This document shows, one piece after another, positions 9,697 through 18,611 of a DNA stretch of 64,000 bases. Source of the stretch: Pseudomonas sp. SORT22 (lineage in GTDB: Bacteria > Pseudomonadota > Gammaproteobacteria > Pseudomonadales > Pseudomonadaceae); contig NZ_CP071007.1 of assembly GCF_018417635.1 (NCBI RefSeq), positions 2,914,501 to 2,978,500 of the forward strand, given 5' to 3'. A program made the translations under genes and the position numbers. The notes under the pieces are model-generated. The model was given only the letters and a program-made list of their open reading frames with translations. It was not told the DNA's origin and made no database searches. How positions within the stretch are numbered: the stretch's first letter is position 1; every line of letters begins with the position of its first letter.

Positions 9697-10221
9697 TCAG
9701 GTCTTGAGCAACTGCGCAACTGCGGCAAAGGCTGCGCGCCGGCGCTGCGCCCAGTCGCCTTGCACGACCTGGAACGCTTGCTGGTGCTGCGCCAGCCACT
9801 CGCCCGTGGCATTGAAAAACGCCATACGTTCGGCCAGCAGCGGCTGGCAACGCTGGCCATCGTCGTGCCAGGCAACGGCCTCGGGGCTGAGCAGCAAGTG
9901 CAGGTCGTAGTGACGGGCCAGCAGCGCCTGTTCCAGCCACGCCGGGCAATCGCCGAACAGCGTGCGGCTCCAGAGCATGTTGCTCAGCAGGTGGGTGTCG
10001 AGGATCAGCAGCGCCGGTTGCCGCGCTCGTGCGGCGTCTTCCCAGGCCAACTGCCCGCGGGCAATGGCCGGGATGTCGGCATAGCAGGTGTCACGCGCCT
10101 GCTCGTCAATGAAGTGGCGCACGTACTCGCCCACCCGTTCGCCACCGAAGTGCGCCTGGATTTCGGCGCTGAGCCAGCTTTTACCGCTGGATTCAGGGCC
10201 GGTGAGTACCACTACCTTCAT
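9697..10221 (-). CDS. NadR-like AAA-family kinase (nicotinamide riboside kinase type)
   Basis: A 174-residue P-loop protein with Walker A GPESSGKS (residues 7-14). The following sequence (VGEYVRHFIDEQ) resembles the ribosylnicotinamide kinase domain of NadR. Here that domain stands alone, without the N-terminal HTH and adenylyltransferase parts of enterobacterial NadR. The reaction is probably phosphorylation of nicotinamide riboside to NMN. The gene overlaps the stop of pnuC by 4 bases, so uptake and phosphorylation of the riboside are coupled. Confidence 0.85.
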   Translation of the reverse strand: MKVVVLTGPESSGKSWLSAEIQAHFGGERVGEYVRHFIDEQARDTCYADIPAIARGQLAWEDAARARQPALLILDTHLLSNMLWSRTLFGDCPAWLEQALLARHYDLHLLLSPEAVAWHDDGQRCQPLLAERMAFFNATGEWLAQHQQAFQVVQGDWAQRRRAAFAAVAQLLKT

Positions 10222-10784
10222 GCGTAGGTCAACGCCGGATCGCGTCGCCAGTCGCGCCAGCCCTGTACCGCGATCAAGGTGAACAGGGCATAGAGCGCGG
10301 CGGTCAGGTACATGGCCTTGGACAGGAACAGGCCGACGAAAATAACATCAAGCACCACCCACAGCGGCCAGCACTGCAGGCGCTTTTGCGCCATCCACCA
10401 TTGCGCCACCAGGCTGAAACCGGTCAGCGCGGCGTCCAGCCAGGGGTGGGCGGCGTCTGTCCAGGTGGCCATGGCCGCGCCCAGGCCGAGGCTGCCGAGC
10501 AAGCCAATGCCCAGGCCAAAGGCAACCGAATGCGCCGGCAACAGGCTGACCTGGCGAGCTTCGCGCGTGCTGCCCGGCCGCGTCCATTGCCACCAGCCAT
10601 AAAGTTGCAGCACGGCATACACCAGTTGCAGGAGCATGTCCGAATACAGCTTCACGTCATAGAAGACCCAGGTGTACAGCAACACCATCACCAGGCCGAT
10701 CGGCCAGCACCAGGGGTTCTGTTTGGTCGTGAGCCACACGGCGATAACGCCGAGCACGGCGGCGAACAGTTCGAGGCCGGACAT
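10218..10784 (-). CDS. pnuC: PnuC-family nicotinamide riboside transporter
   Basis: A 188-residue inner-membrane protein with about seven hydrophobic segments and the Trp-rich GWWQWTRPG motif in the middle, typical of PnuC. It lets nicotinamide riboside pass by facilitated diffusion; trapping needs the kinase encoded by the next gene, which overlaps it. The start at 10784 has AAGGAA eight bases upstream; the open frame further upstream lacks a signal of its own. Confidence 0.9.
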   Translation of the reverse strand: MSGLELFAAVLGVIAVWLTTKQNPWCWPIGLVMVLLYTWVFYDVKLYSDMLLQLVYAVLQLYGWWQWTRPGSTREARQVSLLPAHSVAFGLGIGLLGSLGLGAAMATWTDAAHPWLDAALTGFSLVAQWWMAQKRLQCWPLWVVLDVIFVGLFLSKAMYLTAALYALFTLIAVQGWRDWRRDPALTYA

Positions 10785-10896
10785 CGGCGTTCCTTGGAGG
10801 GTTCGAGGGTAGGGCGGGGATTGTACCTTGTGGCACGCCAAGCGCCACTAGTGCGCTGGCGAAGTAGCCGCAGGTACGCTCCCCGGGGCCCAACCG

Positions 10897-12531
10897 TCAG
10901 ACCCGGAACTGACTGAGGGTTCGATCCAGCTGCTCGCTCAGGCGGTTCAAGGCCACGCCGGCACTGCTCGACTGCTGTGCGGCCGTTGCCGTCTGACGCG
11001 ACAGGTCGGCCGTCTCGGTAACGTTGCGGTTGATCTCCTCGACCACATGGGACTGCTGCAGGGTAGCGCTGGCAATCGAGGCATTGAGCGCGGTCAGGTT
11101 GTGCAGCGCCTGGCTGATGGCGTCCAGGCTGACTCCGGCTTCGCTGGCTTGTTCGACGGTCTGGCGCGAGGCTTCGCTGCTGGCGTCGATGGCTTTCACG
11201 GCCGCCTCGGACTGGCCTTGCAGGTGTTCGATCATGCTCTGGATTTCGGCGGTGGACTGTTGGGTGCGCTGGGCCAGCAGGCGCACTTCGTCGGCCACCA
11301 CGGCAAAACCGCGGCCCTGTTCACCGGCCCGCGCCGCTTCGATGGCGGCGTTCAAGGCCAGCAGGTTGGTCTGTTCGGCAATCGAGCGGATCACTTCCAG
11401 TACGCTGCCGATGCGCGTGCTCTGACCGGCCAGGGCGCGGATCACCTGCACCGCTTCATCGATGGTCGTCGATAGTTGGTCGATGCGCTGCAGGCTGCCG
11501 TGGATGCTGTGTTGCCCCTGTTCGGCGCGCAACTGGGCGTCATGCATTTCGCTGGACGCCTGTTCGGCATTCTTCGCCACATCCTGCACGGCGTAGGTCA
11601 CTTCGTTGATGGCCGTGGCCACCTGCTCCATTTGCTGGGATTGCTGCTCGCTGCGCTGCTGGGCCTGGCCGGCGTTGTTGCCCACATCGCTGGCCGATTG
11701 CGCCAGGGCATGCACCGCGCCCTGCAACTGGCTGATCACGCCCTGCAACTTACCGGTAAAGCTGTTGAAGTGGATGCCCAGCTGGGTGACTTCATCGTTG
11801 CCGTGGGTATCCAGGCGCCGGGTCAGGTCGCTCTCGCCACTGGCAATGGTGGCCATGGCATCGACAGCTTCCTGCAGCGGCCGGGCGATACTGCGGGCAA
11901 TCAGCACCACCAGCAGGGTCATGACCAGGGCGATGCCCAGGCCGAGGATCGAGGCATCGCGCAACTGGCGCAAAAACTCGTCCTGCATGTCATCGATGTA
12001 AACGCCCGAACCGATCACCCAACCCCAGGGCTTGAACAGCTGCACGTAGGAGGTCTTTTTCACCGGCTCGCTGGCGCCGGGCTTGGGCCAGCGGTAGTCG
12101 ATGCTGCCGGCGCCCTTGGCCTTGGCCAGGGCGGCCATTTCGTTGAACAGGGCAAAGCCGTCCGGGTCGCGGATTGCCGAAAGGTCCTGGCCGTCGAGCT
12201 TGGGGTTGGTCGGATGCATGATCATCTTCGGCCCCAGGTCGTTGATCCAGAAATAGTCATTCTGATCGTAACGCAGGCCGCGCACCGCGCTCAGGGCCTG
12301 TTGCTGGGCCGCGTCGCGGCTCAATGTGCCGGCTGCTTCCAGCCCTTGGTAATACGCCAGCACGCCAGCGGCGGTTTCTACCACATGGCGGGTTTTTTCC
12401 GCCTTGGCCTGGTACAGGTCGCCATGAATCTGGCGCAGCATCAGCAAACCGAGGGTTACCAGCATCACCACTGCCACTACCAGGATCAGCCACAAACGCC
12501 GGCTGATCGACATACTGCGAAGAGTCTTCAT
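10897..12531 (-). CDS. Methyl-accepting chemotaxis protein with a single Cache domain
   Basis: A 544-residue chemoreceptor. TM1 is near residues 10-30. A periplasmic sCache_2-type sensor covers about 40-188 with the signature [16 protein letters not shown] and [14 protein letters not shown]2 is near 192-212, then a HAMP domain. The long cytoplasmic signalling helix carries the highly conserved hairpin tip ([20 protein letters not shown]) that contacts CheA and CheW. There is no CheR-binding pentapeptide at the C-terminus. sCache_2 receptors in Pseudomonas often sense small organic acids; the ligand here is not known. Confidence 0.95.
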   Translation of the reverse strand: MKTLRSMSISRRLWLILVVAVVMLVTLGLLMLRQIHGDLYQAKAEKTRHVVETAAGVLAYYQGLEAAGTLSRDAAQQQALSAVRGLRYDQNDYFWINDLGPKMIMHPTNPKLDGQDLSAIRDPDGFALFNEMAALAKAKGAGSIDYRWPKPGASEPVKKTSYVQLFKPWGWVIGSGVYIDDMQDEFLRQLRDASILGLGIALVMTLLVVLIARSIARPLQEAVDAMATIASGESDLTRRLDTHGNDEVTQLGIHFNSFTGKLQGVISQLQGAVHALAQSASDVGNNAGQAQQRSEQQSQQMEQVATAINEVTYAVQDVAKNAEQASSEMHDAQLRAEQGQHSIHGSLQRIDQLSTTIDEAVQVIRALAGQSTRIGSVLEVIRSIAEQTNLLALNAAIEAARAGEQGRGFAVVADEVRLLAQRTQQSTAEIQSMIEHLQGQSEAAVKAIDASSEASRQTVEQASEAGVSLDAISQALHNLTALNASIASATLQQSHVVEEINRNVTETADLSRQTATAAQQSSSAGVALNRLSEQLDRTLSQFRV

Positions 12532-12833
12532 GGAATGCTTACCTCGAGTTCTTTTTTATTGTTGCCCACATCCAAGCATGCTTTGCCTCCCGCCACCTAC
12601 TCGACCAAGGACTAAGTGCTTGATTCGTTGAGGTCTGTTGCGTCGTCCCAGCAGCGTTTATCCGAGAGGTCTGATAGGATTTCGGCCTCGACGGGATAAA
12701 CCTGAAGGCCGCGTGAACTTTTCTGCTGGCTTTGCGACCAACTGTCGCTGTAAAACGGCCAGGCGCTGAACAGCCATTGGCAACTAAAAGACTATAAAGG
12801 GGCATGCCACAGGCATTGCCCCACGGGGGAAGC
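12532..12833. other. Divergent intergenic region between the chemoreceptor and uppP
   Basis: About 300 bases holding the promoters of two divergent genes. An imperfect hairpin is visible: GTTTATCC at 12656-12663 pairs with GGATAAAC at 12694-12701, and GAGG/CCTC extends it inside with a small bulge. No gene is supported here. Confidence 0.5.
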
Positions 12834-13664
12834 ATGGATCTTTGGACCGGCCTGCAGGCTGTCATTCTAGGTATTGTCGAAGGCTTGACGGAGTTCTTGC
12901 CGATCTCCAGTACCGGCCACCAGATTGTCGTGGCCGACCTGATCAATTTCGGTGGTGAGCGGGCCATGGCCTTCAACATCATCATCCAGCTGGGCGCGAT
13001 CCTGGCGGTGGTCTGGGAATTTCGCCGCAAGATCTTCGAGGTGGTGGTGGGGCTGCCGCGTCAGCGTGAGGCCCAGCGCTTTACGGTCAATCTGCTGATC
13101 GCCTTCATGCCGGCGGTGGTGCTGGGGGTGCTGTTTGCCGACCTGATCCATGAGTACCTGTTCAACCCCATCACCGTGGCCGCCGCCCTGGTGGTTGGTG
13201 GCGTGATCATGCTCTGGGCCGAGCGCCGCGAGCATGTGATCCGCGTTGACCAGGTCGACGACATGCGCTGGTCCGACGCCCTGAAGATTGGTTGCGCTCA
13301 GTGCCTGGCGATGATCCCGGGTACTTCGCGCTCCGGCTCGACCATCATTGGCGGCCTGCTGTTCGGCCTGTCGCGCAAAGCAGCCACCGAGTTCTCGTTC
13401 TTCCTGGCCATGCCGACCATGGTCGGTGCGGCGGTGTATTCGGGCTACAAGTACCGCGATCTGTTCCAGCCAGACGACTTCCCGGTATTTGCCATCGGCT
13501 TTGTGGTCTCGTTCATCTTCGCCATGATCGCGGTACGCGGCCTGCTCAAGTTCATCGCCAACCACAGTTACGCGGCCTTTGCCTGGTACCGTATCGTGTT
13601 CGGTTTGATCATCCTCGGCACCTGGTTGTTCGGCTGGGTTGACTGGACCACGGCGCACGGTTGA
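12834..13664 (+). CDS. uppP: Undecaprenyl-diphosphatase UppP (BacA)
   Basis: A 276-residue integral membrane enzyme that removes a phosphate from undecaprenyl diphosphate, recycling the lipid carrier for peptidoglycan and other envelope polymers. The two family signatures are present: [15 protein letters not shown] near the N-terminus (catalytic Glu and His) and [10 protein letters not shown] in the middle. About eight hydrophobic segments. The start at 12834 gives the canonical [19 protein letters not shown] lies just before it. The length fits the family. Confidence 0.96.
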   Translation: MDLWTGLQAVILGIVEGLTEFLPISSTGHQIVVADLINFGGERAMAFNIIIQLGAILAVVWEFRRKIFEVVVGLPRQREAQRFTVNLLIAFMPAVVLGVLFADLIHEYLFNPITVAAALVVGGVIMLWAERREHVIRVDQVDDMRWSDALKIGCAQCLAMIPGTSRSGSTIIGGLLFGLSRKAATEFSFFLAMPTMVGAAVYSGYKYRDLFQPDDFPVFAIGFVVSFIFAMIAVRGLLKFIANHSYAAFAWYRIVFGLIILGTWLFGWVDWTTAHG

Positions 13665-13665
13665 G

Positions 13666-14112
13666 ATGAGCCGTAGCCCAAGCCAGCCACGCCGCGCAGC
13701 CCAAACCAGCGGCGCCCTGCAAAACCCCCGCAGCAAATTGCTGGCCTTTGTCGGCTTGTGCCTGCTGCCGGTGGGCGGCGCTTTGCAGATGCTTTTGAGC
13801 GGGCAATCCTGGCTACCGGCCGTGGCCTACCCGTTGGCCAGCCTGGTGAGTTTCGTGCTGTATTGGCGCGACAAGCAGCAGGCCCGCAATCAGGCCTGGC
13901 GCACGCCAGAGAAAGTCCTCCACGCCAGTGAGCTGTGCGGCGGCTGGCCGGGCGCCTTGCTGGCCCAGCAACGCTTTCGGCACAAGACCCGCAAACTGTC
14001 GTTTCAGCTCAGTTTCTGGGCCATTGTCGGCGTGCATCAGTTGTTCTGGATCGACCACCTGCTGCTCGGCGGCCGCTGGCTTGGCGCTGCCCTGGCGCCA
14101 ATCCTCAGATAA
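13666..14112 (+). CDS. DUF1294 small membrane protein
   Basis: A 148-residue protein with three or four hydrophobic segments. It contains the DUF1294 signature: YWRDKQQA, then WRTPEKVLHASELCGGWPGALLAQ and the RHKTRK stretch. The function of the family is unknown. It starts two bases after the uppP stop (TGA-G-ATG) and is probably translationally coupled to it. Its stop overlaps the stop of the convergent MmcQ/YjbR gene by 8 bases. Confidence 0.85.
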   Translation: MSRSPSQPRRAAQTSGALQNPRSKLLAFVGLCLLPVGGALQMLLSGQSWLPAVAYPLASLVSFVLYWRDKQQARNQAWRTPEKVLHASELCGGWPGALLAQQRFRHKTRKLSFQLSFWAIVGVHQLFWIDHLLLGGRWLGAALAPILR

Positions 14113-14464
14113 GCAAGCCTGGCTGCAGGCGCTTGGGCAGGCGCCGGACCACCAGTTGATGGGAGCGTTGCAGCAGTTCGGTCAGCTCGGCGCGGCCCAT
14201 GGGGTAGGGCGGTGCCATGCTGACCCAGTGCGCCCGCGCAAGGTAGGGCGCCGGGCGCACGCCGGGGCGGTCGACGTAGCCGAGAAACAGCTCGCTATCG
14301 ACCTTGAACGACAACCCGGCGCCGCCCAGGTCAAGCACGGCAAACATCTTGTTGCCGGCCACCGAGAACACCCGGATACCGCCCCATTTGTAGTCTTCGC
14401 GCGCACCCGGCAGGCTCAGGCAGAACGCTGCGACCTGCTCTTCGCTGATTTTCTTGTCAGACAT
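14105..14464 (-). CDS. MmcQ/YjbR-family DNA-binding-fold protein
   Basis: A 119-residue protein starting MSDKKISEEQVAAF. The LPGAREDYKWGG and KMFAVLDL stretches and the terminal LVVRRLPKRLQ are typical of the MmcQ/YjbR (CyaY-like fold) family. These proteins are widespread, with no proven role. The gene begins inside the end of the upstream LysR gene (8-base overlap), so the two are translationally coupled; the longer frame upstream is LysR read out of frame. Confidence 0.9.
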   Translation of the reverse strand: MSDKKISEEQVAAFCLSLPGAREDYKWGGIRVFSVAGNKMFAVLDLGGAGLSFKVDSELFLGYVDRPGVRPAPYLARAHWVSMAPPYPMGRAELTELLQRSHQLVVRRLPKRLQPGLLI

Positions 14465-15365
14465 AACGCTCCCCGCATTGGGCAAATTCCGCGACCAGGT
14501 GATCGATCCATACCCGCACCGCCGGCAGCAGCCCGCGCCGATGGGGGTAGACCGCCTGCAGATAACCGCCGGGCAGCGACCAGTCTGGCAGCAGGCGCAC
14601 CAGCTCGCCACGTTCGAGTTCTTCTTCGCAGTGCATGATCGGCAGCGTGGTAAAGCCAAGGCCGGCGACAGCGGCGGCTTTGCGCACGACAAAGTCGTCG
14701 ATCGCCAGGCGTGCCTCCAGGGCCAGTTCGTGCTTGTGGCCCTGGCCATCGAGCAGGCGCAGATGCACCAGGCGGTCGGCATCCACCGCACCGAGTACCG
14801 GCAGGCTGGCCAGGTCTTGCGGGTGGTCGAGCGCCTGCGCGGCGGCAAACTGCGGGGCGGCCACCAGCAGCATCTGCGCCTGACGCAGGCGCCGGGTGAC
14901 CAGCGCCGGGTCTTCATCGCCCAGGTCGCGCACTCGCAGGGCAACGTCGACACCTTCGGTGATCAGGTCGACGCGACGGTTGAGGAGGATCATGTCCAGT
15001 TGCACCTGCGGGTATTGCTGCAGGAAGCGGCTGATCACGTTCGGTAAAAATTCATGGGCCAGGCCCACCGGGCACGACACCCGCAAGCGCCCGCGCGGTT
15101 CGCTGGTCATGCTCGCCACCGCTTCGTCGGCCATTTCCGCCTCCAGCAGCATGGCCTGGCAGTGGCGCAAATAACGTTCACCCACGGCCGTCAGCTTCAA
15201 CTGGCGTGTGGTGCGTTGCAGCAGGCGCGTGCCCAGGCGCTCTTCGAGTTCGGCGATACGTCGCGACAGGCGTGATTTGGGAATCCCGAGCACACGGCCA
15301 GCGGCGGCAAAACCACCAGCTTCGACCACCCGGGCGAAATAGAACAGATCATTGAGGTCTTGCAT
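14457..15365 (-). CDS. LysR-family transcriptional regulator
   Basis: A 302-residue regulator starting MQDLNDLFYF. Residues 1-60 are the winged helix-turn-helix (FAAAGRVLGIPKSRLSRRIAELEERLG); the rest is the periplasmic-binding-like effector domain. LysR proteins usually control a divergent neighbour. Here azoR starts 128 bases away in the opposite direction, so azoR is the likely target; this pairing is common for LysR/azoreductase loci. An alternative start lies 12 bases upstream. Its ligand is unknown; redox-active quinones or electrophiles are a guess from the target. Confidence 0.93.
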   Translation of the reverse strand: MQDLNDLFYFARVVEAGGFAAAGRVLGIPKSRLSRRIAELEERLGTRLLQRTTRQLKLTAVGERYLRHCQAMLLEAEMADEAVASMTSEPRGRLRVSCPVGLAHEFLPNVISRFLQQYPQVQLDMILLNRRVDLITEGVDVALRVRDLGDEDPALVTRRLRQAQMLLVAAPQFAAAQALDHPQDLASLPVLGAVDADRLVHLRLLDGQGHKHELALEARLAIDDFVVRKAAAVAGLGFTTLPIMHCEEELERGELVRLLPDWSLPGGYLQAVYPHRRGLLPAVRVWIDHLVAEFAQCGERYV

Positions 15366-15493
15366 GTGCGTCACCATTGTCCTGCCAGTAGGACAAACTA
15401 ACGCATTTTTGCTGACTTATCAGCTATTCGCCACCCAAGTAGGATTCTCCCCATCGTGATCGCCCACTCGCGGTCTTCATTCAGGAGAGTCCC

Positions 15494-16105
15494 ATGAAAC
15501 TGTTGCATATCGATTCGAGCATCCTGGGCGATAATTCCGCCTCCCGTCAGCTGAGCCGCAGCGTGGTTGAAGCCTGGAAAGCCGCCGAGCCGTCGCTGCA
15601 AGTGACTTACCGTGACCTGGCCGGCGACGCCATCAGCCACTTCTCGGCCGCAACCCTGGTCGCCGCCGGCACCCCGGAAGAACTGCGCGACGCCGCCCAG
15701 CAGCATGAAGCCAAACTCAGCGCCGAAACCCTGCAGGAGTTTCTCGACGCCGACGCCGTGGTACTGGCCGCGCCGATGTACAACTTCACCGTGCCGACCC
15801 AGCTCAAGGCCTGGATTGACCGGGTCGCAGTGGCCGGCAAGACCTTCCGCTACACCGAAGCCGGCCCTGAAGGCCTGTGCGGCAACAAGAAGGTGATCCT
15901 GGTATCGACCGCAGGCGGCCTGCACGCCGGCCAGCCTACCGCGGTCGGCCATGAAGAGTTCCTCAAGGTGTTCCTTGGTTTCATCGGCATCACCGACCTG
16001 GAAATCGTCCGTGCCCACGGCCTGGCCTATGGCGATGAGCACCGGGCCAAGGCCCTGAACGCCGCGCAAGTGCAGATCAGCACCGACCTGTTCGTCGCCG
16101 CCTGA
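15494..16105 (+). CDS. azoR: FMN-dependent NADH azoreductase/quinone reductase AzoR
   Basis: A 203-residue flavodoxin-like enzyme starting [11 protein letters not shown], with the FMN-phosphate loop in [11 protein letters not shown] and the isoalloxazine-contacting [16 protein letters not shown] and STAGGLH motifs. It reduces quinones and azo compounds using NADH and is thought to protect against thiol and electrophile stress. The ribosome site AGGAGAG precedes the ATG. It is transcribed divergently from the LysR gene and ends at a clear terminator. Confidence 0.95.
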   Translation: MKLLHIDSSILGDNSASRQLSRSVVEAWKAAEPSLQVTYRDLAGDAISHFSAATLVAAGTPEELRDAAQQHEAKLSAETLQEFLDADAVVLAAPMYNFTVPTQLKAWIDRVAVAGKTFRYTEAGPEGLCGNKKVILVSTAGGLHAGQPTAVGHEEFLKVFLGFIGITDLEIVRAHGLAYGDEHRAKALNAAQVQISTDLFVAA

Positions 16106-16122
16106 TCTCTGGGCCAGTAATC

Positions 16123-16160
16123 AAACCGACTGCCGGCAGCGCCTGCAGTCGGTTTTTTCA
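16123..16160 (+). terminator. Intrinsic terminator after azoR
   Basis: ACCGACTGC pairs with GCAGTCGGT (9 bp) around a short loop, followed by TTTTTT. It starts about 20 bases after the azoR stop. Confidence 0.9.
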
Positions 16161-16245
16161 TTGAGGTTTCATCTGCGCCGGGCTGGCCCGTTCTATGCTG
16201 CGCACTATCAGCATTGATCGATAGCGTTGCTTAGGGTGCAAAACG

Positions 16246-17277
16246 ATGCGGCGTCTTGGCGCATTACTCCTGTTAGTCCTGTTGGGCAGCCCGCTGATGG
16301 TGCAGGCCGAGCCGGCTGCGCACTGGAGTGTTGGCGTGCATCGCCTCAGTTTCGCCGACCCGCTCGATGCGCAGCCGGTGCAGGCCCTGGCGTTCTATCC
16401 TTCCAGTGCAGTTGAGCGCAGCAGCCGCATCGACGGCTACCGGGTCCAGGCTTGGGAAGGTGCGCCGATGGTTATCGGCCGTTATCCGCTGTTGATGCTG
16501 TCCCACGGCAATACCGGCACGCCGCTGGCCTTGCACGATCTGGCCACCGCCCTGGCGCGGCGCGGCTTTATCGTCGTTGCCGTCACCCACCCGGGCGATA
16601 ATGCCCGCGACCACAGCCGCCTGGGCACCTTGAGCAACCTTTACGGGCGGCCGTTGCAGATCAGCGCAGCGATCACCGCCAGCCTCGGCGATAGCTTTCT
16701 GGCCCCGTACATCAATGGCCCGCAGGTGGGCGTGATCGGCTATTCGGCTGGCGGTGAGACCGCCTTGATCCTGTCCGGGGCGCAACCGGACCTGGAGCGT
16801 TTGCAGCGCTACTGCCAGGAGCGGCCGCTGGATGCCGATGCCTGCAAAACCAAGGGCGTGCTGATCGCCGACCGCGCCGACCTGCGTGCCGCACCCGATC
16901 CGCGGGTCAAGGCGCTGATGTTGATGGCGCCGCTGAGCCTGATGTTCGGCCGTCACGCGTTGGCCGAGGTCAAGGTCCCGGCGTTGATCTACAGCGGCGA
17001 CAAGGACCAGTTGCTGGCCATCGACAAGAATGCCCAGGCCCTGGCGCGCAAGCTGCCGGTCACGCCCAACTACAAGCTGCTGGCCGGTGCCGGGCACTTC
17101 GTGTTCATGGCGCCGTGCGACGACGAGCAGCGCCAGAAAATGGCCGCCTTGTGCAACGACCCGGACGGCGTCGACCGTGAGGATATTCACCTGACGTTGC
17201 AGGCTGAGGCTGCGCGGTTTTTCAACCACACCCTGGCTGACCGCCATCAGGCCGGCCTGCACATGGCCGATCAGTAG
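16246..17277 (+). CDS. Exported alpha/beta hydrolase of the dienelactone hydrolase / PAF-acetylhydrolase type
   Basis: A 343-residue protein with a signal peptide (residues 1-21, ending VQA). It has an alpha/beta-hydrolase core with the oxyanion segment MLSHGNTG, nucleophile elbow GYSAGG (Ser near residue 167), a probable acid in IYSGDKDQLL, and a catalytic His in GAGHFVF. It should act as an esterase or lipase in the periplasm; the substrate is unknown. Its 3' end overlaps the convergent MFS gene by 7 bases. Confidence 0.88.
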   Translation: MRRLGALLLLVLLGSPLMVQAEPAAHWSVGVHRLSFADPLDAQPVQALAFYPSSAVERSSRIDGYRVQAWEGAPMVIGRYPLLMLSHGNTGTPLALHDLATALARRGFIVVAVTHPGDNARDHSRLGTLSNLYGRPLQISAAITASLGDSFLAPYINGPQVGVIGYSAGGETALILSGAQPDLERLQRYCQERPLDADACKTKGVLIADRADLRAAPDPRVKALMLMAPLSLMFGRHALAEVKVPALIYSGDKDQLLAIDKNAQALARKLPVTPNYKLLAGAGHFVFMAPCDDEQRQKMAALCNDPDGVDREDIHLTLQAEAARFFNHTLADRHQAGLHMADQ

Positions 17278-18461
17278 TTGCCGGCGCGCCGTGACAGCAG
17301 GAGGGTGAGGCCGACGCCAAGCAGCGAAAGCAAAGCAGCCAGGCAAAAAATCCAGGCATAGCCCAGGTGCAGGGCCACCGCACCCATCAATGGCCCGGCA
17401 ATCGCCAGGGCCAGGTCGAAGAACACCGCATAGGCGCCCAGGCCTGCACCGCGGCTGGAACTGGGCACCTGTTTGATCGCCTCGACACCCAACGCCGGAT
17501 ACACCAGCGACAGGCCGAAACCGGCAAGACCTGCGCCAATCAATGCCAGCACCGGGCTGGGTGCCAGCCACAATAAGGCCAGGCCCAGGGCTTCGGTGGC
17601 CATGCAGGCCATCGCCACGGGATAGCCGCCAAAGCGGTTGACTGCGTTGACGAACAATAGCCGTGAGAGGATGAAACACACGCCGAATGCGCTGAGGCAC
17701 CAGGCTGCGCCGCTCCAGCCCTGCTCGAGGTAGAACAGGGTGACGAAAGTGGTCAGGGTGCCGTAGCCGATCGACGCCAGAGTCAGGCTGACCCCGCACG
17801 GCGCAACCCGGCCGAATGCGGCCCAGAACGGCAGGCGCTCGCCACGTACCACCGGCGTCGACGGTTTGTTGCGGATTACCAGCAGGGCCAGCACTGCCAG
17901 GACGCTCAAGGCCAGGCCCAGGGTGGCGAAATTGACTCGGTCGACCAGTGCCACGCCCAGCGGCGCACCGATGGCGATGGCCCCGTAGGAGGCAATGCCG
18001 TTCCAGGAAATCACCCGCGCGGTGTGCTCGGCGCCCACCGCACCGATGCCCCAGCTCAAGGTGCCGACGCCGATCAGACCCTGGGCGATGCCCAGCAGCA
18101 CGCGCCCGCCCAGCAGCGCCAGCAGGCTCAGCAACGGCACATCGACTGTCAGCGCTGAAGCAAAGGTCAGCACACCGCTGGCGGCAATACCGATCAAGCC
18201 GTAAATGATTGCCCGCTTGGTACCCAGGCTGTCTGCCGCGCGTCCGGCCAGCGGCCGGCTGAGCAGGGTGGCCAGGTATTGCAGGCCGATGGTGATACCG
18301 GCGATCACCGCACTGAAGCCTAACTGGTCATGCACATAGCTGGGCAGCACCGCGATCGGCAAACCGATGCAGAGGAAGGCGATAAAGGTATAAAAGACAA
18401 TCGAAAGGATTTGCCGGGTGATCGACCCGGTATCGACGGGGGCGGGTGCTTGCGCGGACAT
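17271..18461 (-). CDS. Major facilitator superfamily transporter (YfcJ/YhhS-like)
   Basis: A 396-residue membrane protein with about twelve hydrophobic segments. The loop 2-3 motif GRAADSLGTKRA is the MFS motif A variant; a basic tail RRAGNY ends the protein. The overall sequence resembles the YfcJ/YhhS group of putative drug or arabinose exporters. The substrate is not known. It is followed, on the YbiT side, by a REP pair that may stabilise or end transcripts. Confidence 0.88.
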   Translation of the reverse strand: MSAQAPAPVDTGSITRQILSIVFYTFIAFLCIGLPIAVLPSYVHDQLGFSAVIAGITIGLQYLATLLSRPLAGRAADSLGTKRAIIYGLIGIAASGVLTFASALTVDVPLLSLLALLGGRVLLGIAQGLIGVGTLSWGIGAVGAEHTARVISWNGIASYGAIAIGAPLGVALVDRVNFATLGLALSVLAVLALLVIRNKPSTPVVRGERLPFWAAFGRVAPCGVSLTLASIGYGTLTTFVTLFYLEQGWSGAAWCLSAFGVCFILSRLLFVNAVNRFGGYPVAMACMATEALGLALLWLAPSPVLALIGAGLAGFGLSLVYPALGVEAIKQVPSSSRGAGLGAYAVFFDLALAIAGPLMGAVALHLGYAWIFCLAALLSLLGVGLTLLLSRRAGNY

Positions 18462-18547
18462 GAGCTCGTTCGCTGGCGGGCGGTGGGAGAGGGCCCATGA
18501 TCGCCGGGTGCGAAGAGAAAAGGAAGCAGGCTAACGGATTTTCCAGC

Positions 18548-18601
18548 ATCGCGGGGCAAGCCCGCTCCTACAGGATTATAGGAGCGGGCTTGCCCCGCGA
18601 T
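18548..18601. repeat. Paired REP element (BIME-like) of the P. putida type
   Basis: Two 23-base arms beginning ATCGCGGGGCAAGCCCGCTC are perfect inverted copies of each other (18548-18570 and 18579-18601) around an 8-base centre. The core matches the REP sequence known from P. putida genomes. It lies in the space between ybiT and the MFS gene, where such elements normally sit. Confidence 0.93.
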
Positions 18602-18611
18602 CAGATCTGGA

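Noticed and set aside
10784..10896. NAD-type riboswitch before pnuC
   Set aside because: The leader is short and has no conserved core that could be recognised by eye.
14465..14953. Longer version of the MmcQ/YjbR gene
   Set aside because: The extra upstream part is the LysR gene read out of frame; the ATG at 14464 has the family N-terminus.
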